A program made the position numbers and the translations under genes. A stretch of 64,000 nucleotides of DNA. It comes from Halosaccharopolyspora lacisalsi. GTDB taxonomy: Bacteria; Actinomycetota; Actinomycetes; Mycobacteriales; Pseudonocardiaceae. Shown piece after piece: positions 54,277 to 63,304 of the stretch (its first letter is position 1; each line of letters starts with the position of its first letter). The stretch is taken from positions 151,501 through 215,500 of the forward strand of contig NZ_JACGWZ010000003.1 of the NCBI RefSeq assembly GCF_014137975.1, read 5' to 3'. Under the pieces are notes generated by a model that saw only the letters and a list, made by a program, of their open reading frames with translations, was not told where the DNA came from and did no database searches.

Positions 54277-54636
54277 GTGCTGCGTACGTATGTCGGATGG
54301 TTCCGTTTCGTCGCCATTGCCGAGGCCGTCTCGTGGGCCGGCCTGCTGGTGGCGATGATGTTCAAGTACGGCTTGGGTGAGCCGCTCGGAGTCACGATCT
54401 TCGGGTGGGTTCACGGTGCGGTGTTCACCGGTTACGTGATCACCAGCTTGCTGGTCTCCAGTCCGCTGAGGTGGCGTTTCCTGGTGTTGGTGCTGGCGTT
54501 GGCGGCTTCCGTCCCGCCGTTCGGTTCGATCGCGTTCGAACGGTGGGCGCTCAGGCGCGGATGGCTGGAGATGCCCGAGGAGCCGGGACCGAACCTGTGG
54601 AACAGGGTCACCTGGACCCTGCGCGAGCTCAACTAG
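54277..54636 (+). CDS. DUF3817 membrane protein
   Basis: A 119-residue protein with three hydrophobic helices. FRFVAIAEAVSWAGLLVAMM and EPLGVTIFGWVHGAVFTGYV carry the conserved E and H residues of DUF3817, and SVPPFGSIAFERWAL near the C terminus is also typical. Function unknown; related proteins are small actinobacterial/firmicute integral membrane proteins. GTG 54277 is supported by the leaderless -10; the longer frame upstream is antisense to the small gene. The dispersed repeat follows its stop. Confidence 0.85.
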   Translation: MLRTYVGWFRFVAIAEAVSWAGLLVAMMFKYGLGEPLGVTIFGWVHGAVFTGYVITSLLVSSPLRWRFLVLVLALAASVPPFGSIAFERWALRRGWLEMPEEPGPNLWNRVTWTLRELN

Positions 54637-54674
54637 AGAGAGGCCACGAATTGGTTGGCGCAGTGGGTCGGGTG

Positions 54675-54874
54675 GAGGAACCTCAGCCGGGGCCGCGCTG
54701 TGGGATCCGGGACGTCGAGTAGGTACTGCGCCCACCCGTAACCCGACCACCGCTCCTCATGGAGGCGCCGCGCGCCGCAGCACCTCCAGCAGCTGTCCTC
54801 GCGAGGCCCGCGCCTGAGAACCCCGGCGGGTCGGCCTGCGTGCTTGGGGAGAAAGCGGCTACGCCGCTTGTCTG
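54675..54874. repeat. Dispersed intergenic repeat, copy 1
   Basis: About 200 nt in the 280-nt tail-to-tail spacer 54637-54916. Shared blocks with copy 2 (57534-57690) include GGAACCTC, a GGGATCC/GATCC block, GTAGGT, TGTCCTCGCG, GGCCCGCGCCTGAGAACCC and a terminal hairpin AAGCGGC-TAC-GCCGCTT (54853-54869). Copy 1 carries about 45 extra nt in the middle. No transposase or target duplication is seen. Confidence 0.75.
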
Positions 54875-54916
54875 ACGATCGTGTACCAAGTAGGCGAGCT
54901 TCCCCGGCGAATCCAC

Positions 54917-55417
54917 TTAGAAGTCGCCGGCGGAGTGGCGGACCTTGCCCAGCAGCTCCGTGAGCTGCTGTTTCTGCCGCTCGGTCACACCGCTCAGTCC
55001 GAAGTCGATCCGATCGACCGCTTCGGTGGCCTGCTTCATCAGATCGCGCCCGCTGTCGGTGATCTCGACCAGCGTGGTGCGGCGGTCGGTGGGATGCGGC
55101 AGGCGCTGCACCAGCTTGTCGTGCTCCAGCCGGTCGACGATGTTGGTGACGCTGGTGGGGTGCAGCTGTAGGCGGTCTCCCATGACTCTCATGGGCAGAC
55201 TCCCGTGCTGGGAGAAGGTGAGCAGCACGAGCGCCTCGTACCGCGCGAAGGTCAGGTTGTGGGGCCGGAGTGCGGAGTCCACCGCTGATTGCAGAATCTG
55301 CTGCACCCGCATCACACTGGTCACCGCGGCCATGGTCGTCGACGGGCCGACTCGTTCCGACCAGAGCTCTGCCGCGCGGGCGATGGGGTCGAAGGGCAGC
55401 GGTTGGCGGGTGCTCAT
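54917..55417 (-). CDS. MarR-family transcriptional regulator
   Basis: A 166-residue winged-helix regulator. The DNA-binding domain contains LTFARYEALVLLTFSQHGSL, RVMGDRLQLHPTSVTNIVDR and LVQRLPHPTDRRTTLVEIT (the wing with its D-x-R-R motif). The ligand and targets are unknown. It is divergent from the thiamine-binding-like gene across 142 nt. ATG 55417 follows a TAGCGT -10 by 8 nt, so it is leaderless; the longer frame to 56068 is a shadow. Confidence 0.9.
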   Translation of the reverse strand: MSTRQPLPFDPIARAAELWSERVGPSTTMAAVTSVMRVQQILQSAVDSALRPHNLTFARYEALVLLTFSQHGSLPMRVMGDRLQLHPTSVTNIVDRLEHDKLVQRLPHPTDRRTTLVEITDSGRDLMKQATEAVDRIDFGLSGVTERQKQQLTELLGKVRHSAGDF

Positions 55418-55425
55418 GGTGTTCG

Positions 55426-55431
55426 ACGCTA
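55426..55431 (-). promoter_or_regulatory. -10 element of leaderless-type promoter, marR-type gene
   Basis: TAGCGT on the minus strand, 8 nt before ATG 55417. Confidence 0.5.
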
Positions 55432-55559
55432 GCAGCGCCCCACCACACGGTGGGGGAGCGTGGCCCCGCACGTGTGCGCGGCGCCGATCTCGGTGACACT
55501 GCGGGGTGGCCGGCGTTGATCGCGGGCCGAACCAGCCGTAGTAGGAGGAGGAGGTCGAC

Positions 55560-55862
55560 GTGCTGCTGGCATTCAGTGTGGCGCCTGCGGGAGAGGGCGA
55601 CTCGACAGGAGTGAGCGAGGCCGTGGCGGCGGCTGTGCGGGTCGTCCGCGAGTCGGGACTGCCGCACGAGACCACCGCCATGTTCACCACGGTGGAGGGC
55701 GAGTGGGACGAAGTCATGGAGGTCGTCAGGAAGGCCACCGACGTCGTGGCCGCGCAGTCGTCGCGCACCAGCCTGGTGATCAAGGCCGACATCCGGCCCG
55801 GCCACACCAACCAGCTCGAGGAGAAGGTGCGTCGGGTCGAGGAGCGGCTGGAGCAGGAGTAG
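55560..55862 (+). CDS. Thiamine-binding MTH1187/YkoF-family protein
   Basis: A 100-residue ferredoxin-like-fold protein. It shows LLAFSVAPAGEGDSTGVSEA, TTAMFTTVEGEWDEVMEVVR and SLVIKADIRPGHTNQLEEKV, the three signatures of the MTH1187 family, whose members bind thiamine or related molecules. GGAGGAGG lies 5-6 nt before GTG 55560. It is divergent from the MarR gene. Specific role unknown. Confidence 0.88.
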   Translation: MLLAFSVAPAGEGDSTGVSEAVAAAVRVVRESGLPHETTAMFTTVEGEWDEVMEVVRKATDVVAAQSSRTSLVIKADIRPGHTNQLEEKVRRVEERLEQE

Positions 55863-55929
55863 GACCGAGGAGTGACGGAACGGGTGGTACCGGCCCCGAG
55901 CCGGTACCACCCGTGAGCGTCGCTTCGGA

Positions 55930-56217
55930 TCAGCCCTCGGCCTGGTGGAGGTTGGCGGAGCTGACGGACTTGGGGTGATCCACGATCGGGGCGTTGACGC
56001 ACTTGCTGGTCTGCGGCGAGCCGATCGGGACGACGACCCCCACGACGGCACCGACGTTGTTGCCGCACAGCTGGATCGGAACGGCACTGATGTTGTTGTC
56101 GTCGAGGACGTTCACGCCGTCGTTGTCCGCGGTGTCGGCGAACGCGGTGGAGCCCATGGTCACGATGCCGAGGGCGGTGGCGCCGGCCGCACCGGCCACA
56201 CGGGTTGCAATACGCAC
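55930..56217 (-). CDS. Small secreted chaplin-like protein
   Basis: A 95-residue exported protein. The signal peptide is GAAGATALGIVTMGSTAFA with cleavage near AFA-DT. The mature part has NISAVPIQLCGNNVGAVVGV, then VVPIGSPQTSKCVNAP: two Cys about 24 apart around a hydrophobic beta stretch, as in the chaplin domain that forms amyloid-like surface layers on aerial hyphae. It is shorter and less canonical than Streptomyces chaplins, so I call it chaplin-like. GTG 56217 has AGAGG about 10 nt upstream; longer frames lack a signal at the N terminus. Confidence 0.65.
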   Translation of the reverse strand: MRIATRVAGAAGATALGIVTMGSTAFADTADNDGVNVLDDNNISAVPIQLCGNNVGAVVGVVVPIGSPQTSKCVNAPIVDHPKSVSSANLHQAEG

Positions 56218-56530
56218 TGTTTTCGTACCTCTCGTCGAACTTCGGGCGGGGAGGTACCCCACATCGGAGTCCCCCACGGATTCGCGATCGGGGCGTGCCC
56301 CTGCTTCGCGGATCCGTTGGATACTTCGACGTCTGGTGTGGACAACCTGAGAGATTTCGATCAAAGCCACCTGATCGAGTGATTTAGCTTCATCCGTCAG
56401 TGATGGTCTCCGTGTTTTGATCGCGTGGGGTGATGGATGAGTCACCCGGTTGTGCGAAGCAGTGCTCGGCGACAGCGGAAGGGGCGTGCCCGGACACCGC
56501 GCGTGCCGCGTGTCGTGTCACGATGGAGGC
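56218..56530. other. Divergent spacer, chaplin-like / thioredoxin-TPR
   Basis: 313 nt without a supportable gene. The main visible element is the inverted repeat at 56357-56378; no clear -35/-10 pair was found. Confidence 0.5.
56357..56378. promoter_or_regulatory. Inverted repeat TCGATCA-N8-TGATCGA
   Basis: A perfect 7-bp inverted repeat centred 150 nt upstream of the chaplin-like start. Spacing suits a dimeric regulator. Confidence 0.4.
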
Positions 56531-57493
56531 GTGACACGGCCCGATCCACGCCAGAACGCAGCCGAGTCCGCCGCCATGGCGGGTGCGGTGGACCTGTCGG
56601 CACTCAAGAACAAGACGACGGAGTCGTCCCGCGGCGCTTCCACCCAGCGGGGTTCCGCACAGGGGGGAGCAGCCCAGGCGAACGCGGGAGGTTCCTGGGT
56701 CGTCGACGTTACCGAGTCCACGTTCCAGTCCGAGGTCGTCGAGCGGTCCATGCAGGTCCCCGTGGTGGTGGACCTGTGGGCGGACTGGTGCGAACCGTGC
56801 AAGCAGCTCTCGCCCGCGCTGGAACGTCTGGCCGCGGAAGGGGGCGGCAGCTGGGTCCTCGCCAAGATCGACGTGGAGGCCAACCAGCGCATCGCCCAGT
56901 TGTTCGGCGTGCAGTCGATTCCGACGGTGATCGCCGTCGCCGGCGGGCAGCCGGTGGAGGCGTTCGCCGGTGCCCAGCCCGAGGCGCAGATCCGGGAATG
57001 GATCACCTCCGTGCTGGACGCCCAGCGCGATCAGTTGCCCGGCATCCGGGCCGCGGAGGAGTCGGCCGGTGCTTCCGAGGAGGAGGACCCGCGCTTCACC
57101 GCTGCCGAGGACGCGCTGGAGCGTGGTGACTACGCCGAGGCCGCATCCGCCTACCAGCGAATCCTCGATGCCGAGCCCGACAACGAGCAGGCGAGGGCCG
57201 CGCTGACGCAGGTCCGCTTCACCGAGCGAGCCGAGAACGCCGATCCGACGGCGATCGAGCGGGCCGAGGCCGCCCCCGAGGATCCCGACGCCCAGATCGC
57301 GGCGGCCGACGCCGAGGTCGCCGCCCAGCGGGTGCAGGCGGCCTTCGACCGGCTGATCGGCACGGTCAAGCGCACATCGGGCGAGGACCGGGACAGCGTC
57401 CGCCGCCACCTGATCGAGATGTTCGAGCTCTTCCCCGAGGGGGACGAGAGGGTGGCGACGGCACGACGCTCCCTCGCCAGCGCCCTGTTCTGA
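56531..57493 (+). CDS. Thioredoxin-domain co-chaperone with TPR (YbbN-like)
   Basis: A 320-residue protein. A flexible N terminus is followed by a thioredoxin domain with [19 protein letters not shown] (C-x-x-C) and [20 protein letters not shown] (cis-Pro). Then come tetratricopeptide-type helices ([20 protein letters not shown]). This is the CnoX/YbbN arrangement, which couples chaperone holding to thiol protection. Rv1324 is the positional counterpart. GTG 56531 is preceded by CACGAT-6 nt, a possible weak leaderless -10. A repeat copy follows its stop. Confidence 0.9.
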   Translation: MTRPDPRQNAAESAAMAGAVDLSALKNKTTESSRGASTQRGSAQGGAAQANAGGSWVVDVTESTFQSEVVERSMQVPVVVDLWADWCEPCKQLSPALERLAAEGGGSWVLAKIDVEANQRIAQLFGVQSIPTVIAVAGGQPVEAFAGAQPEAQIREWITSVLDAQRDQLPGIRAAEESAGASEEEDPRFTAAEDALERGDYAEAASAYQRILDAEPDNEQARAALTQVRFTERAENADPTAIERAEAAPEDPDAQIAAADAEVAAQRVQAAFDRLIGTVKRTSGEDRDSVRRHLIEMFELFPEGDERVATARRSLASALF

Positions 57494-57533
57494 ATCGGAG
57501 TCCCATCGGGAAGGCTCGCTCGGCGGTTCCTGT

Positions 57534-57690
57534 GGCGGAACCTCGGACGGGGCCTCGCTGGGGGATCCCCGACATCAGGTAGGTCTCTACACCACGTCGG
57601 GGTGTCCTCGCGGGGCCCGCGCCTGAGAACCCGCGGCTGGCTTGCGTGCGATGGGTCGTGCTGGGAAAGCGGCTGGCGCCGCTTGCTGAA
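57534..57690. repeat. Dispersed intergenic repeat, copy 2
   Basis: About 157 nt in the 260-nt tail-to-tail spacer 57494-57753. It aligns with copy 1 (54675-54874) over its ends and ends in the hairpin AAGCGGC-TGGC-GCCGCTT (57667-57684). The middle block differs in length. No gene was identified in this spacer. Confidence 0.75.
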
Positions 57691-57753
57691 ATGAGTCGCG
57701 AGGTTTCGCGGGTGGGCGCGGTGAGGCACCCACGCAAGCCGTGCCGTGCCTCC

Positions 57754-59220
57754 TCATTTCCCGTACTTGGTGGTGCAGGGGGACATCCCCTGTTGGAAAC
57801 CGACGCGGAAGGCCTCGACCCGTGCGAACCCGGCGGGTACCTGGTCCCCGTCGACATCGGCCGCGATCAGACTGTCATCGCCCAACAGCGCCGCCGTTCC
57901 CTCGTCGATGTCGCCGGGAGCGATGCGCAGCTTGCCGACGGGATTGCGCTGCCCGATCGGGTCCTCGACCAGCAGTCCGCTCCACGAGCCCACCAGGCAG
58001 GCGGTGCGCAGACCGGCGGCCTTGCCGTCGAGGGGGAGACCGGCCGCTTTCTGCACCGACAGCGCGTAGCGCGAGGCGACCTGGGCGTAGGCGGCGAAGT
58101 CGCCGTAGCCCGAGTTCCGCTTGTCCGTGCTCGGCGGTTGGGCCACCCGGCGCAGGGCCGGGACGTCCAGCGAGACCGTGTTGGTCTCCGGGCAGTACGA
58201 CGCCGGTGAGGTGGTTTCCCCGCCGCCACACGGCGACCGGGACGTGGTGATCTCGGGTGGTGCGGCGCCGGTGTCACCGAAGACCTCGCGCAAACTCCGC
58301 TCGACCGCCGTCGCGCTGTCGCGGTTGATCGGCAGGTCGGTTTCCTGGGAGTCCTTCCAGAACCGGAACTGGGTGGTGCGCCGCTTGATCGACTCGGTGG
58401 TCATCTCGGCGCATCTCCGCGGTCCGTCGTCGAACCCGTGCTGAAAGGCCGAGATCCGGTCGAAGGAGCTGCCGTGCGCGTTCTCGCCCGTGAACCCGGT
58501 CTTTCCGGGGGTGTCGCGGATGTAGTTGAGCACTCCCATGGCCTTGTTCAGGCCGGGGCCGGTGGAGATCCGGAAGTGCTTGGCCGCGCCCTCGGCGACG
58601 TGCCGGAAGAAGGCTCCGGTGAAGCAGTCCGCCTTTTGCTCGAGCACGATCGTGGGGACGCCCTCGGTGCCGTCGTTCGCCCGTTGCTGCACCGCGTGTC
58701 CCATTTCGTGGGCCAGCACGGTTACCACCGCCATCGGCCCGAAACTGTTGTCGAGCTTGGGGAGTAGCCGGGCACGGTCCCAGGAGACGGAGTCGTCGAG
58801 CGGGCAGTAGAAGGCGTTGACGGCCCCGGAGGTGCTTTGCCCGCACAGCTGCATCCCCGGAGCGGTGGAATCGTAGGAGACAAACCGCTTGACCGGGGTG
58901 AACTTCTTTCCGAAAGCGGTGGGGAAGGCCTGCTTCCAGTAGGTCTGGATATCGGCGACGGCGTTGGCGGCGAGGGTGTCCATCTCCCCGCCGTCGGTGT
59001 TTTCCACCGGGATCGTGGCGTCGGGGACCCCGGGCTTCGGCCCGCTCGGTCCGTCGGTGACGGGCAACCCGGCCACGGTGGTGGTCGGTACGGTGTCCGC
59101 CGTCGTGGGGATGCCCCCGATCGTCCGTGAACAACCACCCACCACGGTCGCACAGACCGCCATCACGATCGCCGTCGTGGCGAGGCGCTTTCGTCGGCGC
59201 GTCGTCGAGCTACGTGCCAC
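57754..59220 (-). CDS. Secreted lipoprotein zinc metallopeptidase (HEMGH)
   Basis: A 488-residue putative neutral zinc metallopeptidase. It has a basic N terminus, hydrophobic core and lipobox (ATVVGGC), so it is lipid-anchored outside. The zinc motif is VLAHEMGHAVQQR, with a further E in VLEQKADCFTGAFFRHV as third ligand. Cys pairs (MQLCGQ, NAFYCPLDD, ADCF, RRCAEM) suggest disulfides. The C-terminal region ends MSPCTTKYGK. GTG 59220 has GAGAGGG 7 nt upstream. A paralogue lies 133 nt upstream on the same strand. Confidence 0.85.
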   Translation of the reverse strand: MARSSTTRRRKRLATTAIVMAVCATVVGGCSRTIGGIPTTADTVPTTTVAGLPVTDGPSGPKPGVPDATIPVENTDGGEMDTLAANAVADIQTYWKQAFPTAFGKKFTPVKRFVSYDSTAPGMQLCGQSTSGAVNAFYCPLDDSVSWDRARLLPKLDNSFGPMAVVTVLAHEMGHAVQQRANDGTEGVPTIVLEQKADCFTGAFFRHVAEGAAKHFRISTGPGLNKAMGVLNYIRDTPGKTGFTGENAHGSSFDRISAFQHGFDDGPRRCAEMTTESIKRRTTQFRFWKDSQETDLPINRDSATAVERSLREVFGDTGAAPPEITTSRSPCGGGETTSPASYCPETNTVSLDVPALRRVAQPPSTDKRNSGYGDFAAYAQVASRYALSVQKAAGLPLDGKAAGLRTACLVGSWSGLLVEDPIGQRNPVGKLRIAPGDIDEGTAALLGDDSLIAADVDGDQVPAGFARVEAFRVGFQQGMSPCTTKYGK

Positions 59221-59353
59221 TGCCGTGCCCTCTCGGATCGTCGGAATCCGGTGCGGATCTCTCGAACGACCGGAGCCTATCGGCCCGCGTTCGGTAATTC
59301 GTCGGTGATCCACGGTGTTCATCCTTTTGGGTTCACTCTTCCAACTAGCCCGG

Positions 59354-60676
59354 TCAGCTACCGCAGGCCTGCGCGCCGTCGCGCATACCCGTGCGGAAGG
59401 CGGCGATCCGGTCGAACCCGGTGAGCGCGTCCGAATCCCGGGCGCGCTCGATCGCGAGCACGGCGGTGACGGCTTCGTCCAGACCGCTGACCGTGAGCGG
59501 GCCGGTGGGCGGAACCACGCGTTCGGACCCCGGCTCGACCAGGGCTCCGGTGTAGGCGCCGACGAGGCAGGCGGTGCTCCGGTCCGCGGCCGGACCCGTG
59601 GTGGGCAGTCCCAGGGCGGGGAGGGCGGCGCGGGCGTAGCCGGCCGCCAGCAGTGTCACGCTCGCCTGGTCACCGATGGTGTGGTTGAGCTCGGAGAGGT
59701 CGTCCCGGTCGACCAGGACGGTGTTCGACGGCGCGCAGTGGATCACCGCCGCTCGGCGTCGAGCGCACTCGGAGGTGGCACCGAAGCGATGCACCTCCGG
59801 CGCTTTCCACCGGCCTGCCGGGGCGAGTTCCGCGAAGTACGCCCGAAGGGCCGCGCCGGAACGCAGCACCTGCTCCACCGGCTGGTTGCTCTGCTCGGCG
59901 TCCGGACTCGAGATCGGCCGCTGCCGGTTTTCGACGATCTTCCCCGTGCAGTGCGGCGGGCCGTGCCGATAGCCGTGCTGGAAGGCCGACACCCGGTCGA
60001 GGGCGCTGCCGTGCGCGTCGACGTCGTTCCGGCCGGAGCTCGCGAAGCCACGGAAGTTGATCAGAGCGCGCAGGGCCCCGTCGAGCTGCCCCTCCTCGAG
60101 GCGCAGGTGCTTGGAGTGGCCGTCGACGACCCACCGCGTGTAGGACCCCGCGTAGCAGTCGGCGACGGCTTCCGAGCGTGCCGGAGAACCGGAGTCGGTG
60201 CCCGCGCGTTGCTGCGCCGCGTGGCCGATCTCGTGCGCCAGCACCACGGCGACGGCGACCTTGCCGTAGTGCTCCCGGAGCACGGGGAGCAGCGCCGCGC
60301 GGTCCCAGGCGATGGCATCCACCGTGGCGCAGTAGAAGGCATTGCCCTCGATGTCGGAGACCTCGGCGGTACACGGGGGTGGTTCGTCGTCCGGGGCGGA
60401 GGTGTCCACGGAGAAGAACCCGCCGTCGAGCGGGCGCCACGGTCGGTCGAAGTGGCGGGGGAACTCCGCCGACCAGTAGTCCCGAACGTCGGTGACGACG
60501 GTGGCCGCCAGCGTGTCCGCCGAACCACCATCGGTACCGTGCACGAAGGAGGGAGCCACCTCCCGAACCACCACGTCCGTGGGGCGTGGGCTGCCCGGGA
60601 TCGTCGAACATCCCGCCACCACCAGGGCGAGCAGCACGACCACGACGGTTGCCGGGAGCTCTCGTCGTGCACGCAC
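59354..60676 (-). CDS. Secreted lipoprotein zinc metallopeptidase (HEIGH), paralogue
   Basis: A 440-residue paralogue of the next gene. It shares the layout: lipobox (LVVAGC), GNAFYCATVDAIAWDRAALL, zinc motif VLAHEIGHAAQQR, third ligand in EAVADCYAGSYTRWV, and ALDRVSAFQHGYRHGPPHC. Sequence identity outside these blocks is moderate, so the duplication is old. Substrates are unknown. GTG 60676 is chosen for its signal peptide (VRARRELPATVVVVLL). It is divergent from glgP with 64 nt between starts. Confidence 0.85.
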   Translation of the reverse strand: MRARRELPATVVVVLLALVVAGCSTIPGSPRPTDVVVREVAPSFVHGTDGGSADTLAATVVTDVRDYWSAEFPRHFDRPWRPLDGGFFSVDTSAPDDEPPPCTAEVSDIEGNAFYCATVDAIAWDRAALLPVLREHYGKVAVAVVLAHEIGHAAQQRAGTDSGSPARSEAVADCYAGSYTRWVVDGHSKHLRLEEGQLDGALRALINFRGFASSGRNDVDAHGSALDRVSAFQHGYRHGPPHCTGKIVENRQRPISSPDAEQSNQPVEQVLRSGAALRAYFAELAPAGRWKAPEVHRFGATSECARRRAAVIHCAPSNTVLVDRDDLSELNHTIGDQASVTLLAAGYARAALPALGLPTTGPAADRSTACLVGAYTGALVEPGSERVVPPTGPLTVSGLDEAVTAVLAIERARDSDALTGFDRIAAFRTGMRDGAQACGS

Positions 60677-60725
60677 TCGACCACCGTCGCACGGGTACGG
60701 GGGTGGCTCGCAGGCCGGCAACAGA

Positions 60726-60731
60726 TAAGGT
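60726..60731 (+). promoter_or_regulatory. -10 element upstream of glgP
   Basis: TAAGGT, 9 nt before GTG 60741. No Shine-Dalgarno is present. Confidence 0.45.
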
Positions 60732-60740
60732 CATCCACTC

Positions 60741-63293
60741 GTGAGAGCCGTGCACCGCTTCAACGTTCGCGCCCACCTGCCCGAGCCGCTGGCCGCGCTC
60801 GGTACTTTGGCGACCAACCTGCGCTGGAGCTGGCACCCGCCGACCCAGGACCTGTTCGCCTCGGTGGACCCGGAAGTGTGGTCGGCGGTGGGGGGCGACC
60901 CGCTGCGGTTGCTGGCCGAGGTGCCCGCCGATCGGTTGGAACGACTCGCGCGCGACGAGGAGTTCCTGGCCCGCGCCCGGGCGGTCGACGACGACTTGCG
61001 CCGCTACCTGACAGTGCCGCGCTGGTACCAACAACGCCGTGACGAGGGCACCGCGCTGCCGTCGTCCGTCGCCTACTTCTCGATGGAGTTCGGGCTGACC
61101 GAGGCGTTGCCGAACTACTCCGGCGGTCTCGGCGTCCTGGCGGGGGACCATCTCAAGTCGGCCTCCGACCTGGGGCTGCCGCTGATCGGGGTGGGCCTGC
61201 TGTACCGCTCGGGTTACTTCAGGCAGGGCCTGTCGACCGAGGGGTGGCAGCAGGAGCAGTACCCGGTGTTCGACCCGCGCGGGCTGCCCCTGGAGTTGCT
61301 GACCGACGACGCCGACGAGCCGGTGCTGGTGCGGGTCGCGATGCCGGTGGGGCGCACCCTGCACGCGCGGATCTGGAAGGCCCAGGTCGGCCGCGTTCCG
61401 CTGCTGTTGCTGGACACCGACCTGCCGGACAACGACGAGGAACTGCGCGGGATCACCGATCGGCTCTACGGAGGTGATTCCGACCATCGGATCCGGCAGG
61501 AGATCCTGGCCGGTATCGGCGGTGTCCGCGCCGTCCGCGCCTACTGCCTGCTCACCGGCACCACGCCCCCCGAGGTCTTTCACACCAATGAGGGGCACGC
61601 GGGGTTCCTCGGGCTGGAGCGCATCCGGGAACTCCTGGACGAGCCGGGACTGCGGTTCGACCAGGCCCTGGCCGCTGTCCGCGCCGGGACGGTGTTCACC
61701 ACGCACACACCGGTGCGCGCGGGCATCGACCGGTTCCCCGCCAATCTGGTCAGGCACTACTTCGGTGACGGCTCGGAGCAGTCGCTGCTGCCGGGCGTGC
61801 CGACCGACCGGGTGCTGGAGCTGGGGTCGGAGGAGAACTCCGGCATGTTCAACATGGCCCACATGGGTCTGCGGCTGGCCCAGCGTGCCAACGGGGTCTC
61901 CCAGCTGCACGGCGAGGTCAGCCGCAAGATGTTCAACGGGTTGTGGCCGGGCTTCGGCACAGGCGAGATCCCGATCTCCTCGGTGACCAACGGGGTGCAC
62001 GGGCCGACCTGGTCGGCCCGCGATCTCGGCAAGTTGCTCGACGAGTCCGATATGGACAGCGGTGCCGGATTGCGGGGCGTGGAGCCGGTCAGCGACTCGC
62101 TGCTGTGGGAGCTGCGGTACTCGTTGCGGCAGCGGTTGGTGGAGGAGGTGCGGCGCAGGCTGCGTCAGGCCTGGTTGCAGCGGGGTGCCTCCGAACTGGA
62201 GCTCGGCTGGTGCGACTCGGTGTTCGATCCGGGAGTGCTGACCATCGGCTTCGCCCGCCGGGTGCCGACCTACAAGCGACTCACCCTGATGCTGCGTGAT
62301 CCCGAGCGGCTGCGTGAGCTGCTGCTGGACCCCGATCACCCCGTTCAGGTGGTCGTCTCCGGCAAGTCGCATCCCGCCGACGAGGGCGGTAAGGCGATGA
62401 TCCAACGGATCGTGCGCTTCGCCGATGATCCCGAGGTGCGGCACAGGATCGTGTTCCTGCCGGACTACGACATGTCGTTGGCCCGGTACCTGTACGCGGG
62501 CTGTGACGTGTGGCTGAACAATCCGCTGCGTCCACTGGAGGCCTGCGGGACCTCGGGGATGAAGGCGGCGCTCAACGGCGGCCTGAACCTGTCGACCAGG
62601 GACGGCTGGTGGGACGAGATGTACGACGGCTACAACGGCTGGGCCATCCCCACCGCCGACGGCGTCACCGACGTGAACCGGCGCGACGACCTGGAGGCCA
62701 CCGCGCTCTACGAGTTGCTGTCGAACCAGGTGGCGCCGATGTTCTACCAGCGCGACGGCGACGGCGTCCCCGGGCGGTGGATGTCGATGGTGCGCCACAC
62801 GTTGTCCACGCTCGGGCCGCGCGTGCAGTCCTCGCGGATGGTGCGGGAGTACGTCGACCGGTACTACTCGCCCGCCATCCACTCCGTGCGGGCGGCCACG
62901 GCCGACCAGTACCGGGGAGCCAAGGAGATCGCGGAGTACCGGGCCAGGTTGGCCGCGGTCTGGAGCTCGGTGACGGTCACCCACACCGAGATGTCCGTGG
63001 AGGACACGAGCACTCCGCTGCTGGGCGGGCGGGTGACCGTGCGAGCACGGGTCGACCTGGCCGGGCTCGACGACTCCGAGGTCGGTGTCGAGGTGGTCGT
63101 GGGACGCGTCGACGACTCCGATGAGCTCAGCGACTTCGTCACCGCCGCCATGACCCTCGACGACGAGGGCTGGTACGAGACCACGGTGACCCTGCCGCAC
63201 ACCGGCCCGGCCGGCTACACCGTCCGCGTGCTGCCCGACCACCCGCTGCTGTCCGAACCCGCCGAGCTCGGCCGCGTGATCCTCGCCGCCTGA
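60741..63293 (+). CDS. glgP: Alpha-glucan phosphorylase (Thermotoga-maltodextrin type)
   Basis: Releases glucose-1-phosphate from glycogen or maltodextrin using PLP. It is 850 aa. The N-terminal DUF3417 domain (VHRFNVRAHLPEPLAALGTL, LRWSWHPPTQDLF) marks the Thermotoga/actinobacterial subgroup. The PLP-binding Lys is K608 in CGTSGMKAALNGG. Near the phosphate site VVSGKSHPADEGGK is also seen. A C-terminal domain of about 100 residues after the catalytic core follows. M. tuberculosis has it next to glgE and glgB (Rv1328 region); here those partners are not in the window. Confidence 0.94.
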   Translation: MRAVHRFNVRAHLPEPLAALGTLATNLRWSWHPPTQDLFASVDPEVWSAVGGDPLRLLAEVPADRLERLARDEEFLARARAVDDDLRRYLTVPRWYQQRRDEGTALPSSVAYFSMEFGLTEALPNYSGGLGVLAGDHLKSASDLGLPLIGVGLLYRSGYFRQGLSTEGWQQEQYPVFDPRGLPLELLTDDADEPVLVRVAMPVGRTLHARIWKAQVGRVPLLLLDTDLPDNDEELRGITDRLYGGDSDHRIRQEILAGIGGVRAVRAYCLLTGTTPPEVFHTNEGHAGFLGLERIRELLDEPGLRFDQALAAVRAGTVFTTHTPVRAGIDRFPANLVRHYFGDGSEQSLLPGVPTDRVLELGSEENSGMFNMAHMGLRLAQRANGVSQLHGEVSRKMFNGLWPGFGTGEIPISSVTNGVHGPTWSARDLGKLLDESDMDSGAGLRGVEPVSDSLLWELRYSLRQRLVEEVRRRLRQAWLQRGASELELGWCDSVFDPGVLTIGFARRVPTYKRLTLMLRDPERLRELLLDPDHPVQVVVSGKSHPADEGGKAMIQRIVRFADDPEVRHRIVFLPDYDMSLARYLYAGCDVWLNNPLRPLEACGTSGMKAALNGGLNLSTRDGWWDEMYDGYNGWAIPTADGVTDVNRRDDLEATALYELLSNQVAPMFYQRDGDGVPGRWMSMVRHTLSTLGPRVQSSRMVREYVDRYYSPAIHSVRAATADQYRGAKEIAEYRARLAAVWSSVTVTHTEMSVEDTSTPLLGGRVTVRARVDLAGLDDSEVGVEVVVGRVDDSDELSDFVTAAMTLDDEGWYETTVTLPHTGPAGYTVRVLPDHPLLSEPAELGRVILAA

Positions 63294-63304
63294 GGGGGTC
63301 GTGC

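Noticed and set aside
59670-63242. 1190-codon minus-strand open frame opposite glgP
   Set aside because: Antisense shadow of glgP; composition is His/Arg/Gly/Val-rich with no recognisable domain, while glgP has all its motifs.
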